Below, piece after piece: positions 62,480 through 64,000 of a DNA stretch of 64,000 nt. Positions within the stretch are counted from its first letter, which is position 1, and each line of letters begins with the position of its first letter. The position numbers and the translations under genes were made by a program. Source of the stretch: Comamonas fluminis (GTDB lineage Bacteria; Pseudomonadota; Gammaproteobacteria; Burkholderiales; Burkholderiaceae_C); assembly GCF_019186805.1 (NCBI RefSeq), contig NZ_CP066783.1:2617501-2681500 (forward strand), in the 5' to 3' direction. The notes under the pieces were generated by a model. That model saw only the letters and a program-made list of their open reading frames with translations. It made no database searches and had not been told where the DNA came from.

Positions 62480-64000
62480 TGTCACATGTCTCCGCACTCA
62501 TTTCCGAAGATATCGAGAAATATCTGAAGGTTCATGAACAGAAAAGCCTGCTGCGCTTCATCACCTGCGGCAGCGTGGATGACGGCAAAAGCACCTTGAT
62601 CGGTCGCCTGCTGTACGAATCCAAGATGCTGTTTGAAGACCAGATGGAAGCCCTGGTCGCAGACTCCAAGAAAGTCGGCACGCAAGGCGGCGAGCTGGAC
62701 TTTGCTCTGCTGGTGGACGGCCTGGCCGCAGAGCGCGAGCAAGGCATCACCATCGACGTGGCCTACCGCTTTTTCTCTACGGACCAGCGCAAATTCATCG
62801 TGGCCGATACGCCCGGCCACGAGCAGTACACCCGCAATATGGTCACCGGTGCATCCACGGCCGATGTGGCCGTGGTCATGATCGATGCCCGCAGAGGTGT
62901 ACTCACGCAATCGAGGCGCCACAGCTATCTGGCTTCGCTGATTGGCATTCGCAAGATCGTGCTGGCAGTCAACAAGATGGACCTGATGGGCTACTCGGAA
63001 AAAGTCTACAACGACATCGTTGCCGACTACCGCGAGTTCGCCAAGAAGATCAACCTGGAAGACATTACCGCCATCCCCATGTCGGCCTTGCGTGGTGACA
63101 ACATCACCGAGCAAAGCGAGCACATGCCCTGGTACCACGGCACGACGCTGATGGGCTATCTGGAAACCGTGGAAATCGACGAAGCCCGTCAGCAAAAGCT
63201 GCCGTTTCGCATGCCGGTGCAGTGGGTCAATCGCCCTAATCTGGATTTCCGTGGCTTCGCCGGCTGCATTGCCAGCGGTCAGATCCATCCCGGTGATTCC
63301 GTTCGCATTCTGCCCAGTGGCCGCGTCACCAAGGTCGCGCGCATTGTGACGCAGGATGGCGATCTGCAGCAGGCCGTGGCTGGCCAGTCCATCACGCTGA
63401 CACTGGCCGATGAAGTCGATTGCAGCCGGGGCGATGTGATTGCCGTTGCGGATGCGCCTGCCGACGTCGCCGATCAGTTCCAGGTCACGCTGATCTGGAT
63501 GCATGAGCAGCCGATGCTGGGCGGCCGCCCCTACCTGATGAAGATGGGCGGGAAGACGATTCCGGTCACCTTCGCCGCGCCCAAATACAAGATCAACGTC
63601 AACACGCTGGAGCACCTGGCTGCCAAGGAACTGGCCCTCAATGAGATCGGTGTCTGCAACCTCTCTACCAGCCAGCCCATCGCCTTTGATGCCTATAAGG
63701 ACAATCGAGAAACTGGCAGCTTCATTCTGATTGACCGCCTGAGCAATGCCACGGTCGGTGCAGGCCTGATCGATTTTTCGCTGCGCCGCTCGCAGAACAT
63801 TCATATGCAGCATGTGAATGTGAACCAGAAAGATCGTGCGGAGCGTCTGGGCCAGAAGCCCGCGCTGCTGTGGTTCACCGGGCTTTCCGGCGCAGGCAAA
63901 TCAACCATCGCCAATTTGCTTGAAACGCAGTTGCATGCACGCGGCAGGCACACCTATTTGCTGGACGGAGACAACGTTCGCCACGGCCTGAACCGGGATC
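62479..64000 (+). CDS. cysNC: Bifunctional sulfate adenylyltransferase GTPase / APS kinase CysNC (3' end outside window)
   Basis: The ATG at 62479 overlaps the cysD stop (TGATG). The first 440 residues are CysN, an elongation-factor-type GTPase: [14 protein letters not shown] (P-loop), [12 protein letters not shown] and VNKMD. From about residue 455 an APS kinase domain follows ([34 protein letters not shown]) and is cut by the window end. CysN-CysC fusions are common in proteobacteria. With CysD it makes APS and then PAPS. Confidence 0.95.
   Translation, partial: MSHVSALISEDIEKYLKVHEQKSLLRFITCGSVDDGKSTLIGRLLYESKMLFEDQMEALVADSKKVGTQGGELDFALLVDGLAAEREQGITIDVAYRFFSTDQRKFIVADTPGHEQYTRNMVTGASTADVAVVMIDARRGVLTQSRRHSYLASLIGIRKIVLAVNKMDLMGYSEKVYNDIVADYREFAKKINLEDITAIPMSALRGDNITEQSEHMPWYHGTTLMGYLETVEIDEARQQKLPFRMPVQWVNRPNLDFRGFAGCIASGQIHPGDSVRILPSGRVTKVARIVTQDGDLQQAVAGQSITLTLADEVDCSRGDVIAVADAPADVADQFQVTLIWMHEQPMLGGRPYLMKMGGKTIPVTFAAPKYKINVNTLEHLAAKELALNEIGVCNLSTSQPIAFDAYKDNRETGSFILIDRLSNATVGAGLIDFSLRRSQNIHMQHVNVNQKDRAERLGQKPALLWFTGLSGAGKSTIANLLETQLHARGRHTYLLDGDNVRHGLNRD

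Noticed and set aside
62482..63813. 443-codon minus-strand open frame opposite cysNC
   Set aside because: Shadow of the certain CysN sequence on the plus strand; no recognisable domain.

Overview
The window is GC-rich, densely coded DNA from a betaproteobacterium. A Comamonadaceae host, probably Comamonas or a close relative, is the best guess; the grounds are a monomeric isocitrate dehydrogenase, a Bug-type periplasmic receptor, a CysN-CysC fusion and overall protein character. No rRNA or tRNA gene and no CRISPR array was seen.

Layout. (1) 1-3.0 kb is host: a small CPCC zinc protein and icd, both on the minus strand. (2) About 3.03-44.87 kb is a transposable (Mu-like) prophage with a non-contractile tail. 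Late genes run leftward from about 29.9 kb: SAR lysozyme, nested Rz/Rz1 spanins, a holin-like protein, terminase, portal, MuF, protease-capsid fusion, connectors, tail tube, tape measure, tail tip/fibre proteins, and a Com-Dam DNA modification pair. A lysogenic block at 30-32 kb holds a HEPN-motif protein, a YbjQ-like protein and a CI-like repressor. Early genes run rightward from a repressed promoter at 32.05 kb: two HTH proteins, KilA-N protein, MuA transposase, MuB ATPase, several small proteins, DUF3164, GemA (gp16) and Mor. gemA and mor are each interrupted by an insertion sequence (IS3 family, then IS256 family). An HNH protein and small cargo genes follow to the phage end. Three 22-bp-spaced copies of CTTTGGCACA at the left edge and inverted copies at the right edge look like transposase binding sites. 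(3) 44.87-58.5 kb is host: two cobalamin riboswitches control a B12/cobalt locus made of btuC-btuD and then a TonB-dependent receptor, btuF-like binding protein, CbiX-ferredoxin, CobW, CobN and a ChlI/ChlD gene. The last gene seems to make two chelatase subunits by -1 frameshifting on an A7 run. (4) 58.5-64 kb is host sulfur assimilation: a Bug receptor, cysQ, an ORF in which an IS630-transposase-like domain is continuous with CysD, and cysNC, which runs off the window.

How it fits together. The prophage sits directly in front of the first cobalamin riboswitch, so it has probably separated btuCD from its original promoter. Its cargo (a putAbiC-like membrane protein inside the head genes, a HEPN-motif protein, an HNH protein) looks like lysogenic-conversion or phage-exclusion material. 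Because both insertion sequences cut the 3' ends of middle-operon genes, and because their target duplications allow exact restoration of both reading frames, the prophage appears to have been intact until recently.
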